A stretch of 64,000 nucleotides of DNA, taken from Melioribacter roseus. Its GTDB lineage: Bacteria > Bacteroidota > Ignavibacteria > Ignavibacteriales > Melioribacteraceae. The position numbers were made by a program, and so were the translations under genes. The notes under the pieces were generated by a model that saw only the letters and a program-made list of their open reading frames with translations, did not search any database and had not been told where the DNA came from. Below, in pieces: positions 63,948 through 64,000 of the stretch. The number at the start of each line of letters is the position of its first letter. Positions within the stretch are counted from its first letter, which is position 1. The stretch covers positions 22,814-86,813 of the forward strand of contig DYLK01000008.1 of NCBI GenBank assembly GCA_020722065.1, written 5' to 3'.

Positions 63948-64000
63948 TTACTTCATCAGAATCATTTTCTTAGTAGCTGAGAAGTTACCAGATTTTAGTG
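63948..64000 (-). CDS. C-terminal end of a T9SS cargo protein (partial)
   Basis: The minus strand encodes LKSGNFSATKKMILMK followed by TAA (63948-63950), the standard end of a type A T9SS sorting domain. Only 16-17 codons are inside the window, so the gene's function is unknown. Confidence 0.85.
   Translation of the reverse strand, partial: LKSGNFSATKKMILMK

Noticed and set aside
1..64000. tRNA, rRNA, CRISPR, insertion sequence or prophage
   Set aside because: No GGTTCGAATCC-like T-arm, no rRNA-like blocks, no regularly spaced repeats and no transposase or integrase motifs were seen in the gaps or translated frames.

Overview
The window is AT-rich (roughly 30% GC by eye) and reads as a chromosomal segment of a member of the Bacteroidota/Chlorobiota/Ignavibacteriota group, most likely an Ignavibacteria-type bacterium. 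Three things point there: secreted proteins ending in a type IX secretion (T9SS) sorting domain with NYPNPFNPSTIIKYSI and a final KKMILLK; promoters of the TTTG-N19/20-TAnnTTTG type used by the Bacteroidota housekeeping sigma factor; and many starts without a strong Shine-Dalgarno. No rRNA, tRNA, CRISPR array, prophage or intact insertion sequence was seen.

Layout. 1-165 is the end of a TrpF-like gene. 171-2192 (minus) is a hybrid histidine kinase. 2416-3912 is glycyl-tRNA synthetase. 4052-6450 is cytochrome bd (cydAB), closed by a terminator, followed by the paired ABC transporter cydDC (6547-9995). On the minus strand come alr, feoB and feoA, divergent from fur (13489). 14262-23585 is the transcription/translation block rimP-nusA-infB-rbfA-truB-ribF-rpsO-pnp; it starts with a strong promoter followed at once by a terminator-like hairpin. 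23603-37151 is a nearly gap-free run of fourteen plus-strand genes (dus, rng, tal, gcvT, comB, ftsK, lolA-like, a flippase-like protein, an outer-membrane protein, uppP, a cyclophilin, holA, an ECF sigma factor and its probable anti-sigma). rpmE has its own promoter and terminator. A very large GH13-like protein follows (37553-41071), then minus-strand envelope genes (DUF6029-like barrel, TlpA-like thioredoxin, T9SS cargo).

44143-55527 is an accessory transport region: a LysR regulator with a YeiH-type exporter, then a membrane histidine kinase, an NtrC-type regulator, a porin-like protein, a UspA protein, a TAXI substrate-binding protein and a fused TRAP permease. A candidate sigma-54 promoter and a perfect 15+15 bp inverted repeat lie between the regulator and the porin. 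This suggests that the kinase/regulator pair switches on an outer-membrane-to-cytoplasm uptake route. 55784-58785 (minus) holds two related exported proteins with CxPC motifs. 59114-63896 (minus) is a compact operon: a polyferredoxin fused to three HMA-like repeats, an ABC ATPase, a permease and a DUF4857-like membrane protein. The window ends inside another T9SS cargo gene.

Several intergenic stretches contain decayed genes: two relics of T9SS sorting domains and two non-overlapping relics of MscS-type mechanosensitive channels.
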